Shown piece by piece: positions 49,337 to 61,486 of a stretch of 64,000 nt of DNA. The first letter of the stretch is position 1. The number at the start of each line of letters is the position of its first letter. Under the pieces are notes generated by a model. It saw only the letters and a list, made by a program, of their open reading frames with translations. It did not search any database and was not told the DNA's origin. Source of the stretch: Meconema thalassinum (taxonomy: Eukaryota; Arthropoda; Insecta; Orthoptera; Tettigoniidae); the NCBI GenBank assembly GCA_946902985.2, contig OX336395.1, positions 286,249,065 through 286,313,064 on the forward strand, written 5' to 3'. Position numbers and translations under genes: made by a program.

Positions 49337-49734
49337 TACCAAAACGGAACCAGAATGAACCTTTTATGTTCTAAAATTAAGAAACGACCACAAAGAAAAG
49401 TTTGCCTAAAAAGCGTGCGATTTGCACATTTCAAACGGCAGATGTCTAACATACGTTAGACTACAATTGTATTAAACTCGTGCCAATTAAATAAGCTATA
49501 TGTGAGCATATTACAATTATTTGCTATCCGTTTGTTATATTGTTATAGTATGCATTAACTTGACCCGTTTAAATGTTAAAACGTGACGCAATGAGTTAAG
49601 GGTCATTGGCCGTACCGGCGCAAACTCTCCTTCACATCTGTTTTATCAAATTCCCTTTCTGGTAAATATTTCTTGGCATCACTTTATAAGTCTGCCATTC
49701 GATAACATGTGAGTCTACGTAAGCCCCCCGACAA

Positions 49735-50350
49735 ACAAATTAGGCCTCGCATATGCTACATGAGTTTGGCTACTCGTCGGTATGCGTTATTAGGTGAGAT
49801 TGCAAATGTCCTGTTGGAGTTAAGATGCCTTCACATATGCTAACTGAATAAGGATATTCGGTTGTAGGCTTTAACATGTGAGACTTGAAACGATTTGTCC
49901 CTGATAACTTGGCTACATATATAGTGCATGTCTAGGGCATCCGGCCGGTATACGTTAACATGTGCGAATTTTAATGTTGTTTCCGTCCAAACACTGCTTC
50001 GCATTTGCCGCTTTGATAAGGCATTTCTCGAGTATGCGTTAACATGTGAGACTTTCCTTGTGTTTTTCGAGCTAACATGGTTTCACATATGCTGCATGAG
50101 TAGAGCTTGCCACCAGTTTGCAGGAACATGTGAGATTTAAAATGTCCTCCCTGAGATAACTAGCCTTCACATATGCTACATGAAAGAGGCTTCCCACCAG
50201 TATGCAATAACGGTGCGGCTTAAATTGTTATTTCCGCGTAATCTTGGCTTCACAGATGCTACATCAAAAACGCTTCTCACCAGTAAGCAATAACAATCGA
50301 GACTTCAATTGTTCCTTCCGTGAAAACTTGGCTACACATATAATGCATGT
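49735..50350 (-). pseudogene. Decayed zinc-finger repeats downstream of the finger gene
   Basis: Continuation of the 84-bp finger periodicity beyond the stop of the gene above: CATATG...CTACATGA blocks recur every 80-84 bp but with stops, shifts and lost Cys codons. Seven or so fossil fingers. They indicate that the array was once longer. Confidence 0.75.
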
Positions 50351-51650
50351 CTAAGGCCTCTGATCTTTATGGTTTAACATGTGCAATTTCAATTGTCCTT
50401 TCCACGAAAACTTGGTTTCACATATACTGCATGAATAACGCTTCTCACGAGTATGCAATAACATGTGCCGCTTCAAATCTGCTTTCCGAGAAAACTTGGC
50501 TTCACATATGCTACATGAAAAAGGCCTCTCACCATTATGCATTAACATGTGCGAGTTCAATTGTCCCTTCATTGCAAACTTGGAGTCACACTTACTGCAT
50601 GAATAAGGCTTCTCACCAGTATGCAATAACATGTGCGGCTTCAAAAGTTGTTTCCAAGCAAACTTGGCCTCACATATGGTACAAGAATAAGGCTTTTCAC
50701 TACTATGCGTTATCATGTGCCGTTTCAAATATCCTCTCCGAGAAAACTTGGCTATACATAAGGTACATGAAAAAGGCTTTTCACCAGTATGCAATGACAT
50801 GTGCGATTTCAATTGTCCCTTCCTAGCAAACTTGGCTTCACATATACTGCATGAATAAGGCTTCTCACCAGTATGCGTTAACATGTGGGATTTCAATTCG
50901 CCTTTCGTAGCAAACTTGGCTTCACACATGCTGCATGAATAAGGCTTGTCACCACTGTGCGTGACCATGTGAGACTTCAAATGACTTAACCTAGCAAACT
51001 TGCCGTCACATATACCGCATGAATAGGGCTTCTCACCAGTATGCACTAACATGTGCCGCTTCACGTGCTGTTTCCAAACAAACTTGGCCTCACATATGGT
51101 ACATACATAAGGCTTCTCACCAGTATGCGTTAACATGTGAGACTTCAAAATATCTACCTGAGTAAACTTGGTGTCACATATGCTGCATGAATAAGGTTTC
51201 TCACCAGTATGCAATAACATGTGCGGCTTTAAATGTTCCTTCCGAGCAAACTTGGTTTTAGATATGCTACATGAATTAAGTCTATCGCCATTATGGGTCA
51301 CCATGTGTTCCTTCAAAAGCACCACAGATGCATAATTTAATTTGCATACGCTACATGAGAATAGCTTCTCATCGCTATAGGTTAACACATCCTCAATAGA
51401 ATTTGCTTTAAAAGCATCTTTCAAGCCACATGTGCTATATGTGTATGATTTCTCGCCGGTATGCGTCAACTTGGCTTCACATAATCTACGTAAGCAAGGC
51501 TTCTCGCCGCTGTCGATAAGCAGGTTGGTCTTCGTGTATTGTTTGATTTTATTCTTTTTTCCAGATACAGTTGGAGTCGAATGTCCTCCAGTATAACATA
51601 ATGCGTAAATATTCCCCACAACGGGATTCGAAGTATTTGGACATATTGCC
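50351..51650 (-). CDS. C2H2 zinc-finger protein, terminal exon (12 fingers)
   Basis: Open from a splice acceptor (TGATTTCAG, exon starts at 51650) to the stop at 50351. After a Lys-rich linker and two degenerate fingers there are twelve C2H2 units of 28 residues joined by HTGEKPYSC linkers. The second reads CSIS, losing a Cys; the others keep both Cys and both His. Such arrays bind DNA in the nucleus, usually as transcription regulators. The N-terminal exon(s) with any ZAD or other effector domain would lie right of 51650 but I do not recognise one. High similarity between fingers suggests recent expansion. It is the only candidate host gene in the window. It could be a retained paralogue fragment, since decayed fingers follow. 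Confidence 0.8.
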
Positions 51651-52090
51651 CTGAAATCATTGGAATAAATTTATGCACTGCGCTATTAATTCCATTGATT
51701 TATCTGAATATTGCGAATAAAACTTTCAAGACCAAGAGATCTAACTAATTAAATGATAATTAGAGCATCATTCATTACAATCACTTACAGAAAGATATTT
51801 TCAAATTACTCATATATTGTGCAGAGTCATTTTGGAGTATTTGGAGTCATAGTTTTTACGGATATATCCATGTGTTTCAAGAAGACAGCGAGGACAATGC
51901 AAAAAGAAGAAACAAGAGAGAAACGTTTGCAGAGTAAATATTGTGTTGTATTAATGAGGAATGAAGTTCAGCTGTTGTGTAGAATTAGATTTTTTATTAA
52001 ATAAATATCTCCCTTAATTCCCGCAATTTGGGGGCTCGACCGGGAGAGAGAACTAATTGATGACCAAGAACGTGCCAAAATAGAGTTACG
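51651..52090. other. Upstream of zinc-finger exon, no gene
   Basis: AT-rich, presumably intron. Only chance frames. Confidence 0.45.
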
Positions 52091-52380
52091 ACGGTTTATT
52101 TATTTAGCGTATGGCATGGTACAGGTAGCAGATAGGGACGCTCTTCGGAGGTAGCCCTGCCCAGGGATTGGCGCCCCTGCCTACGTGAGTCCCAGAGCAG
52201 ACTGACCCGGTGTGTACCATCTGGTAAGGGTCCCAGCTCAGTGTAACGAGTGAAGATCTCAACGGAATCTACAGCGGAGAAGATGGACTTCGGAACGGTG
52301 GAGATTGCGGACGAAGCAGCCCAGTATTCAGGGAATAATGTGAGTGCACTAAGCATCAGCAGCGTCTGTTTCCCATGTTA
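52091..52380 (-). mobile_element. Retroelement tail related to the SINE at 31-32 kb
   Basis: The minus strand ends in CCATACGCTAAATAAATAAA (52090-52110), the same 3' tail type as the SINE at 31140-32485. The body contains GGGCAGGGCTACC and CTGGGACTCACGTAGG. Family not named. Confidence 0.5.
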
Positions 52381-52505
52381 GGGGTGGCTGCACGGGCATC
52401 TGTTCTCCATGTAAAGGGCGGCCTGGATACTTGCTGGCAGTAGCTCTAAAATGCCTTTGGGAGTGGTGACCCCATTGTAATTAACGCTCCTGAATAAGAT
52501 TCGGA

Positions 52506-54318
52506 GTGGCCAAACTTGAAGGCGTTCAATCTTCACCCCTAGTAAATCTCTTTACTAGTTCACATACGACGATAAACTACGACGCAGATGGCACCACCCC
52601 TGGGAGTTTCCAATCTCCCGTCACCAATGGTGGCGCATTCAGGCCATCGGAATCTGGGGAGCCTGACCTCATCGTGTGGGGAAAGTCGGAGTTCCCCAAT
52701 ACCGTCAACCGATTGAGACCCAAAACTATCACACGCATTGGAACTATCAATATTCAAACTCTTTGTAAGACCGGAAAACTCAAGCAATTGACCGATATCC
52801 TCAATAAACGAAACATTTTCAATAACAGCAGTCCAAGAAACCAGATTTACTGATGATGTGGCTTTTGAGTCAGAAGGTTATAGAGTAATTAAGGGGAAGC
52901 CGGCGTCTAAGAATACACATGGCTCTCGCGTTTTAGGAACAGCCTTTTTAATAAGACGTGATGTCATGGATTCTGTCATCGGATTCACATCAGCTAGCGA
53001 ACGTATCACCGTATTATCTCTCAGATGCGGCAACAAGGGATACTATATTGTAAATGCACACGCTTCAAATAATGATGACAACAAGAAGAACCCTGAAAAG
53101 GTCCAATGTTTCTGGCAGTTGCTAGAAGACGAGATCAGTAAGATCAACGATCACCACGTCAAGTTCCTGGTAGGTGACTTATATGCTCAACTGGGGAAAG
53201 AACGACAGTACCAAGACACACTGGGGCAATATACAGCACTTAGACAAACCAATACCAACGGCAAACGCTTAATTGAACTGTGTAGGTTGTATCAATTGAA
53301 GATCATATCCACAGTTTTTCATAGAAAGGCCAGATATCAGACCACCTGGCAGTCACCGAACACTGCTATGGGATTATTTCAAGTCGATCACGTTGCAATC
53401 AGTGCAAAGAGTAGGAAAGAGATCATGAATGTCAGAGTTCGAAAAGGTTGGAATATTGACTCTGACCATTTCTTCGCACAAATTAAGACCAGATTATTAC
53501 CTAAACGAAATATACCTCCTACCATAAATCCACCAAAGATTGATCCTCAATTCCTTATGGATAATAAAGAACGCTTTAAATCTGATATCATGCAAAATGA
53601 AATGAAAAACTGGAATCACTTGAGATCCACTATATGCGAAGCGACCAATAAACTCGGACAACCTCGTAGGAAGCGTAGTTCTGAATGTGACCTCGCAGTT
53701 GATGAGCGTGCTGCAGCTTGGATGAAGTGAAATTCGACAAAACGACAAGAAGATTGGGAGAATATCACAGTGCTGCGGAAACTGTCGACCAAGACCATAA
53801 GGCGTGTGAAGAGATCTTACGATAGGTCAAGACTGGAAAAGTTGGATGAAGAGTTTAAAATGTATAACACCAGAAACTTTTATCGGGTCTTCAAAGTGGA
53901 ACTCTCTGGGTATAAACCGCAATGCCTTAATTTTAAGGATAGCGCCGGGGAGCTGGTCACCAGCAACCGCGAGAACGTGGAACCTTTGGCAAGCTCCTCT
54001 GAACAATTGCATAATTGCGAAGAGCCCACGGACAGATATCCCGTTGAAGATCCACGAGAGATACACCTGCCATCTAACCCACCAACTTTGCAGCACGTTG
54101 CTATTGCCATCAACCAGCTTAAGTACTACAAGGCACCCGGGGAAGATGGCATCATTGCAGAAGCCCTGAAAGCAGGTGAAAATACGATCGCAGAGGCCCT
54201 ACACCAAATCATAATCGAATGTTGGGAGACTGGTAGGATCCCTGAAGACTGGAAACCAATTATCATACACCCTTTACATAAGAAAGGCGATCACAGTTAT
54301 GTCAACAACTATCGGGGG
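52506..54318 (+). pseudogene. LINE endonuclease and start of reverse transcriptase
   Basis: Endonuclease blocks: RIGTINIQTLCKTGKL (near 52735), then after a one-base shift near 52815 AVQETRFTDD, then VNAHASNNDD, FLVGDLYAQLGKE (G-D-x-x-A-Q type catalytic block), VDHVAIS and SDHFFAQ. A TGA stop lies at 53728-53730 in frame; the frame then continues through RVKRSYDRSR to the RT fingers (YKAPGEDGIIAEAL, HPLHKKGDHSYVNNY). It is cut at 54318 by the inner LINE with ATCGGGGG (54311-54318) duplicated at 56878-56885. The Asn of the GDxNAQ motif is replaced by Tyr. Confidence 0.85.
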
Positions 54319-56877
54319 AGCAGCCAGTGGATCTTGGGGGTTGATCAATCTGCGAATCATGCGCTCTTTCCTGGCATTTCTTTTTTCAGCCAGAAGCCTT
54401 CTTCTCTCTTGTTCGAAGTACAAGTGGCCTTGATGGACGTTGCGGCGCCACTCTGATCGGTCGGATGCGACAGCCTCCCAGTTACCTGTATCAATTTGAC
54501 ATTTCTTCATGTTGGTCTTCAGAACATCTTTGTAGCGTTTTTGTTGCCCACCCTGCTTTCTCTGACCGATATTCAGCTGGCAATATAAGATTTGTTTTGG
54601 GAGGCGGGACGCAGGCATGCGAACTACATGTCCTGTCCATCGAAGTTGGTGTTTTATAATGAGAGCCTCTATACTAATAGTGCTAACTTCCTCTAAAACA
54701 CTTGTGTTAGTGCGCCGGTCTTGCCATTTAATACCAAGAATTCTCCTAAGGCATCGTTGATGGTATTTTTCTAAAGATACGAGGTGCCTTCTGTAAGTAA
54801 CCCAGGTTTCGCAGCCATAAAGCAGAGTGGGATTTACAACAGCTTGATAAACGTATAATTTTGTTAGAATGCTAATGTCGTGGTTGTCAAACACGCGAAC
54901 GAGCAAACGACCAAAGGCTGCACTGGCACATTGGAGGCGGTGTTGAATCTCAGCGTCAATGTTCGCATTTGTTGATAAGTGACTACCCAAATAGGGAAAA
55001 TGATCTATATTCTTTAGTTTATGTCCATCAATCATGATAGCAGGAGCAGTAGCCCTGTCATGTGATGTAGGCTTATGAAGAACCTGTGTTTTATTGGTGT
55101 TTATGTCCAGACCAATGCTTCTGTATGCCTCATTGAACACATTCAGGGTGGTTTGAAGATCTTCATCTGAATTTGCTAGGATGACATTGTCATCAGCATA
55201 CTGGAGATCAAGAACGGATGTAGCTGACACTTTAGTTTTTGCACGTAATCTGTTGAGATTGAATAAACCTCCATCAGTCCTAGATATAATTTCTACACCC
55301 TTTGGAATCTTTTCTTGGACCAAATTTAGTACAACACTAACATATATTGAAAAGAGTGTGGGGGAAATCACACATCCCTGTTTGACACCCGTTGTAATCT
55401 TAAATGGCTCTCCAGGGCCATTGCTGTTAAGGACCGTGCCATTCATATCATCATGTAGTAATCGAAGAATTTGAATGAATTTTGGGGGGCAGCCAAGTGT
55501 GGCAAGAATCCTCCATAGCATTTCTCGATTGACCGAATCAAATGCTTTAACAATATCTATGAAAGCCATATATAGAGGGCGTCCTTGCTCTCTGGATTTC
55601 TCCTACATCTGCCTAGCACAGAAGATCATATCAGTTGTGCTTCGATTAGGTCGAAAGCCACACTGAGTTTCAGGCAGTATTTCTTCGGCCAATGGCTTCA
55701 AACGGTTGGATAAGACGTTGGCCAGGATTTTACCAGCAACAGAAAGCAACGATATACCTCGATAATTACCACATTGTGCCCTATCACCTTTCTTAAAGAT
55801 GGTTATTATCAAGGCATCCCTTAGGTCTTTAGGTATGGTAATGGTAGTCCATATTTTAAGTATGAGTTGGTGTATGTGATGAACAAGAGTAGTATTCCCT
55901 ACTTTAATGAGCTCAGCAGGAATCCCATCCATGCCTGATGCTTTATTGTTTTTGAGCTGATTGATGGCAGATTCAATTTCTGATAGAGGCGGAGGATCAT
56001 CAAGGTGGTCTTTAGGAGGTCTCTGATGAAGTCGGGTGAAAGTGTTATTATCAACCTGTGTGTCCCTGTTGAGTAGCTCTTCAAAATGTTCTTTCCAACG
56101 GGAATTAATGGAGTTTGTGTCTCTAAGAAGTTCCGTGCTATCTTTAGACTGCAGAGGATTCAAACCATGATAATGTGGCCCATATATAGTTCTTGTTGCT
56201 TTGAAGAAAGCATGAGTATTATTCGTTTCGGCTAGATGCTGCATTTCACGGGATTTGGAGATCCACCATTGATTTTTCAAGACCCGAGTTTTCCTTTGCA
56301 CTTCAGCCTTTGCTTCTTTATACAGTTGCTGTTTGGAGATAGAAGTTGGATTGGCTTGCCATGCATGGAATGCTTTCCTCTTCTTATCAATAAGATTCTG
56401 GATTTCTGCATCATTCTCATCAAACCAGTCAGCATGCCTCATCTTGACGAAACCAATCGATTCTTCACACGCTGAGAGTATAGCAGACTTGACTGTTTGC
56501 CAATGTTCCTCAACCTTTTCAGGGTAATTATCTGGTAACTTTTCATTCAGAAGTTCATGAAACTTCCTTTTAGCAGTAACGTTTTGTAAACGTTCGGTGT
56601 TCACCCTGCGCCTGATGAGCTTTCTCTGTTTTCTGCGCTTTTGGAGAATTTGTAGAGTCATTACAGATCTTATTAATCGATGATCCGTCCAGCAGTCATC
56701 AGCACTTGTCAGAGCAATATTGTGGAAGAGTCTGTGGTTCTCGGATCGGACTGTACAGTCACCAAAGAACTCACGCAATATGATTAGGCCTAATGTTGGA
56801 TTACAGCGAAGATTTACATAAATGTAACTTGGAAGACAATCATACTCGTATCACGAGTGATAGCCTAAATAATAATA
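54319..56877 (-). mobile_element. 5'-truncated minus-strand LINE with nearly intact RT
   Basis: An 8-bp duplication ATCGGGGG flanks it (54311-54318 and 56878-56885). The reading frame runs on the minus strand from 56778 to about 54320 with a single in-frame TAG near 55603. Blocks: end of the endonuclease (ADDCWTDHRLIRSVM), RT fingers (KKGDRAQCGNYRGIS, CGFRPNRSTTD), AFIDIVKAFDSVN, GVKQGCVISPTLF, QYADDNVILANS (catalytic YADD intact), PTLLYGCETW, QLRWTGHVVRM and a basic C-terminus. The endonuclease is mostly missing. The 3' untranslated part is almost absent. The youngest-looking LINE copy here apart from the one at the left edge. Confidence 0.9.
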
Positions 56878-56885
56878 ATCGGGGG

Positions 56886-58023
56886 ATATCTCTGCTGTCA
56901 ATAGCATACAAAGTGCTCTCCAGGATTTTACTGGACAATGTAGAAAATCATTGTGATCAAACAATTGGTGAATATCAAGGAGGATTTCGGCGAGGAAGGT
57001 CCTGTACCGAGCAGATCTTCAATCTGAAAACCATTCTTCAACTAAAACAAGTAAGGAGTACGAACATCACTGTGGCTTTCGTCGACTTCGCAAAAGCTTA
57101 TGATTCCATCGACCGCCAGATACTCTTCGCAATACTCCTAGAACAAAATGTGGATTATAACACACGCACCCTCATCAAACAGACTCTCACGGTTACATCT
57201 AAGGTGAAGTTCATAGGGGAACGATCTCGGAGTTTCAAGATCAAAACCGGAGTACGACAGGGTGATGGCCTCGCCCCATTCTGTTTAATCTGGTGCTTGA
57301 TAAAGTCATCAAGACCTGGGAATGCACATTGAGGAATCTAGGAATCAAACCAGTTGCGATTGGAGCAGGAACCCGAATAATCGAGAGCAGGTGCCTTGCC
57401 TTCGCAGATGGCATTGCAATCATAACCAACAACTCTAAGGATGCTGGCATAGCTGTCCAAGCCCTTCACGAGATTGCGTTGAAGTCTGGATTACAGTTAT
57501 CTTACGATAAGACCAAGTACTTTGAGAATCGGCACTCCGGAAACACGCCTTTGACGACCATACATGGAACGATAGGAAGAGTCAATAGCTTTCGTTATCT
57601 TGGTGAATGGGTCCACCCCAATGGTAGAGATGGCACCCCCATTTTAGCAAGGCGTACCAAACTCAACGCAGCATACCAACTATCCCACAATTTCTACAAC
57701 AAGAAATGCATTTCGAGGAATGCTAAGATCTGTCACTATAGAACTGCTGTCAGACCACAGTTTCTGTATGCCGCAGAGACCCTCTTGATGAATCGAAAAG
57801 GCACCATGGATGACTCGGAGAAGGCCGAAATACGTATCGTCAGGAAAATCCATGGCCTGAGATTGCTCCCAGAAGGAACCTACGGTTTGAAATCTAATTT
57901 TGACCTGTATCGACAGTTAGAATCATCCTATACCAGTATGCGACGTAGGAGGCTAAAGTTCTACGGGCACCTACAACGAATGAACAGCAACAGGCTTACC
58001 AAGATGATCTTCTCCTTGGTTAA
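56886..58023 (+). pseudogene. LINE reverse transcriptase, middle and C-terminal part
   Basis: Resumes exactly after the inner LINE: ISLLSIAYKVLSRIL, GEYQGGFRRGRSCTEQI, FVDFAKAYDSIDR, GVRQGDGLAP. After a frameshift near 57285 come FADGIAII (usual F-A-D-D, second catalytic Asp lost), LSYDKTKYF, YLGEWVHP, FLYAAETLL and RRLKFYGHLQRM. It is cut at 58023 by the inverted-repeat element. Confidence 0.85.
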
Positions 58024-61000
58024 TAGTCCAGTGCAATTAGACAAAATTGGACTCTGACTCGGACAAAATTAATAACAATCTGAATGGTGGAAACGTTAAG
58101 AACAATGTTCTAAACGAAATCCCAATAGTCCCAAAAAATACGAGCTGGGGAAAGCCGCCATCTTGAAAAAACCACCGCCATCTAGGATTTTTCGGTTCTT
58201 GGCCATATATTTCGAATTAGTGGTCCTAGCGAGGTCAGACTGGTGTCAAATTGACCAGACTTTACTGTCAAAGTCTCGGAAACATTAAAAAGATATGCTA
58301 GACGCCTTCTTACAGACTTTTAAATTATTTTAGTACTGTTAATAATATAAATAGTGTGTTCAAAGTTCGATGTTGGCATGTTTTTACGCACTAACTTAGT
58401 AAAAGTACCTGAATTGGTGGAATAAGAGTAATTCTAAAGATAAAATGAATATACAAACTTATCGGCTTCAAATCCGTCGATGATTCACACCTGCCTCCTT
58501 TATGCAGCAGAGCAGAGTGAAGCGAGAAACCAGTCCTGTGTGGTAACGTTTGACCAACCGCTATATGCAAAAGCTTTGGATATCGTGCTCTCGGCCGAAG
58601 AAAATAGCCCCATATCAAATAATACTTTGCGTCTCGGAGGTTTCCACCTCTTGATGTCCTTTATGGGGGCTGTAGGATCTTTAATGGCTTGAAGTGGCTT
58701 AGAGGACTTGTGGGTGGAAATTTATGCAAATAATTCGGTAATTCACATGATGTCTAGACACGCGTATGCTCGAGCAATCCGTGCCCACTTCTCTACTCAA
58801 GTTGCACTCGCCAGTGTCCTCATCGACGACATAAATGGAGATACGATTTAAACCGAAGAACTTAAAGCCGTTCACCGAATGGTACTTTTAGGGGAAGAAA
58901 CAGTTGCAAGCATCCGGAACACTGCATGTCTCGCTGACGCCTCCAGTCGGTTTTACACCAAGTTCGACGAAGTCGCCAAATCAGGTCACACAGCGAAATT
59001 GTGGACTGAGTATTTCAAAATGGTAACCATCATGCGTCTTTTCGTAAGAGCCGAACGTTCCGGGGAATGTAATCTTCACCTGTATTGTGTGCAGAGCATG
59101 ATTCCATACTTACATGCTGCAGGGTATTTTAATTATGCCAAATACTCTCACATTTACCTCCAGCAAATGTTGAGGATAAATGAAACCATGACTGCGTCCG
59201 AAATCGAACAATTTGTGACGAGAGGCTTCTTCACCGTCCGAAGATCCGACAAATTCTGGTGTGAAGTTTGGACGTATATGGCAATCGAACAGGTGCTGAT
59301 GCGTACTATGAAGTCAGCGGGAGGACTGACACACGGCCGCGGAATGTCTGAAGAGGTGATAGCTCGATGGGTGACCGCCATGCCTGCAACGTCTGGTATT
59401 GTCGATGCAATGGAACGCTTCAGTGGTGTTTTCTCTGAATTTTGCGATCAACACGTCGAACTTCGAGAGACACGACAAGGCAGAGACAAAGGGGATGTTG
59501 ACAAGATGACAGAGTGGATGCGCTATCACAACCCTTTCGTGGAACTTCCTCTTCTTTTGTCTCTGCGTACACGTGTGGTTGCCGACAACACCGTGAACAG
59601 CGACGAAGTCCACGCCCTTGGTTTGCAAGCCATGAAGTCAATCGTAGCTCAATGCCTCAGCGACGTCCACTTGAAGAGGAAGGACAAATTTCGTTCCCTT
59701 GGAAGTATGGCGAATATCATTAAAATTAAGGACACCACAGTGGAAAGAGACCAGAACCTACTGTTTCATCGCCTCCTTTGCAAAATACGAGGTAAAGAAG
59801 AGCTTTCAACGTACTTGACTTACGAGTTGGCCGCAAGACCACCAGCTCTATTTGATGGTACACTTCTGCGGAAAGGCACAAAGTCCAAGAAGAGTTTTCA
59901 AGCTGCGAAGAAGCTTTGCCATCAAACCCTGTGTTCACGGTCGACGGAGGTTTCCTTCTGCATCGAGTTGTTTGGACCTGTCCTGCAACCTACTCCCTAA
60001 TTTGCCAGCAAAACGTCAATTATATTGAAATCCATTTTGGCAAAAAGACAACCGTTGTGTTTGATGCCTATGGTGCCCCAACAACCAAAGCTGCAGAACA
60101 TGCCAGGAGAACTGGCAAGGAGGCACCAGACGCAGATATGGAAGATTTCACGCCAACTACTGTACCACAAGGAGTGTTTTAATCAAACGAGAACTGCAAG
60201 ACGCGTTTCATTGCTCCACAATCAAAACACCATTCAACAGCAGGCATTGAGGTTATTCAAGCTGAAGACGACGCTGATACCCTGATTGTTTCAACGGCAG
60301 CCGAAACATCAAGGAAAACAGAAGTCAGTTCTGTGATTGTGGGAGAATATACTGATATGCTCGTCTTGATGGTTTCTGTTCCTGATGTTCACGAAGACAT
60401 TTCCATGTTTATGCCGGAAAGAAGAATGGAAAAGGCAAGATTTTCAAAAGCGGAAAACTCAAGTCTGGCCATTGAAGCTTGCTTCCAATTCTCCCTTTCT
60501 TCCACGCTGCTACTGGTTGTGACACGACATCCGCCCCCTTTAGAAAGGAAAAACTCAGGTCCTTCAAGCAGCTTAAAGAAAACGCTAAATTGCGCAGTAA
60601 GGTCCATGTTTTCAACAAGCCAGATGCATCGCACAAAGAAATCGCTGCAGCAGGAGAGGCTTTCTTTCTTTCCTTATATGGATGTCCCATAACTAGTCGA
60701 TCGGACACCACAACTGCAGATCCGGATGTGAGCGCAAATACGCTTGCCTACTGAGTGACATACGCTGCACAACAATGTGCGGTAACTGCGCTGGTCACGG
60801 ATGTGCGAACCGCCCAGAGGAGAGCATCGACGTTGACGACCCTGACGATCTTGTGCTTTAATACGAGGGCAAGTTATTTCGAAATATATATAGACATTAT
60901 CTGCACAAAAGATAAGAATCTCACTGTTCCTTTTTTCACAGATCTCATGGAACCACCAAACGACGGAAGCCACTAAGCATTACAAGTCAAAGCTTACATC

Positions 61001-61486
61001 TCTCATAGCATCTCTGTATTCAATACTGACAATAACCTAAGCATTTTAGATGTTATACTCACAATTTCAAGAATATGATTTATAATTTTAGGTTTAAACA
61101 CATTATTTGCATCGGCAGTTTTAGCTATTGTGACAGGAACGGTCAAAATCGAACATTAAACACTCTATTTACGTTAATAGTACTTAATTGAATAAAACAG
61201 ACGTGAGAACGCGTCTAACAGATTTTATTATTGTTCCTGAGAATATGGCAGTAAAATCCGGTCAATTTGACACCAGTCTGACCTCGCTAGGACCACTTGT
61301 TTGAAAAATATGGCCAAAAACGGAAAAATCCAAGATGGCGGCAGTTTTTCCAAGATGGCGGCTTTTCCCCAGCTCGGATTTTTTGGGAGTTTTGGGATTT
61401 CGTTTAGGACATGTTTCTTAACGTTTCCACCAATTTTCAGCTTGTTATTAATTTTGTCCAGATTTATAACTAATTTCACTGGACTA
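58024..61486 (+). mobile_element. 3.46-kb DNA element with ~355-bp terminal inverted repeats
   Basis: Ends start TAGTCCAGTG (58024) and finish CACTGGACTA (61486), with inverted homology of about 355 bp per side (58024-58378; 61130-61486). A TA or TAG/CTA-like target step is possible: if TA is the duplication, the core begins GTCCAGTG. Each repeat includes one or two CCGCCATCTTG/CAAGATGGCGG motifs. Inserted in the LINE between 58023 and 61487. Confidence 0.85.
58480..60754 (+). pseudogene. Decayed large protein of the inverted-repeat element (PIN/FEN-like acid motifs)
   Basis: Frames at 58480-58692, 58700-58850, 58879-60000, 59916-60182 and 60190-60754 line up as one protein in order. N-terminal blocks are VTFDQPLYAKALDIV and RLGGFHLLMSFMGAVG. 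The middle is WTEYFKMVTIMRLFVRAERS, HLYCVQSMIPYLHAAGYF, RRSDKFWCEVWTYMAIEQ and AGGLTHGRGMSEEV. The C-terminal part has VVFDAYG, then AEDDADTLIVS, then GEYTDMLVLM, then FHAATGCDTTS. These acid-centred blocks resemble the arrangement of PIN/FEN-type nucleases. I recognise the protein as a widespread uncharacterised family of invertebrate genomes, but cannot name it. No DDE transposase is seen. Lesions: at least four frame breaks, including those near 58690, 58850, 59920 and 60440. Confidence 0.65.

Noticed and set aside
50347..50826. Cys/Thr-rich plus-strand frame
   Set aside because: Antisense shadow of the zinc-finger array.
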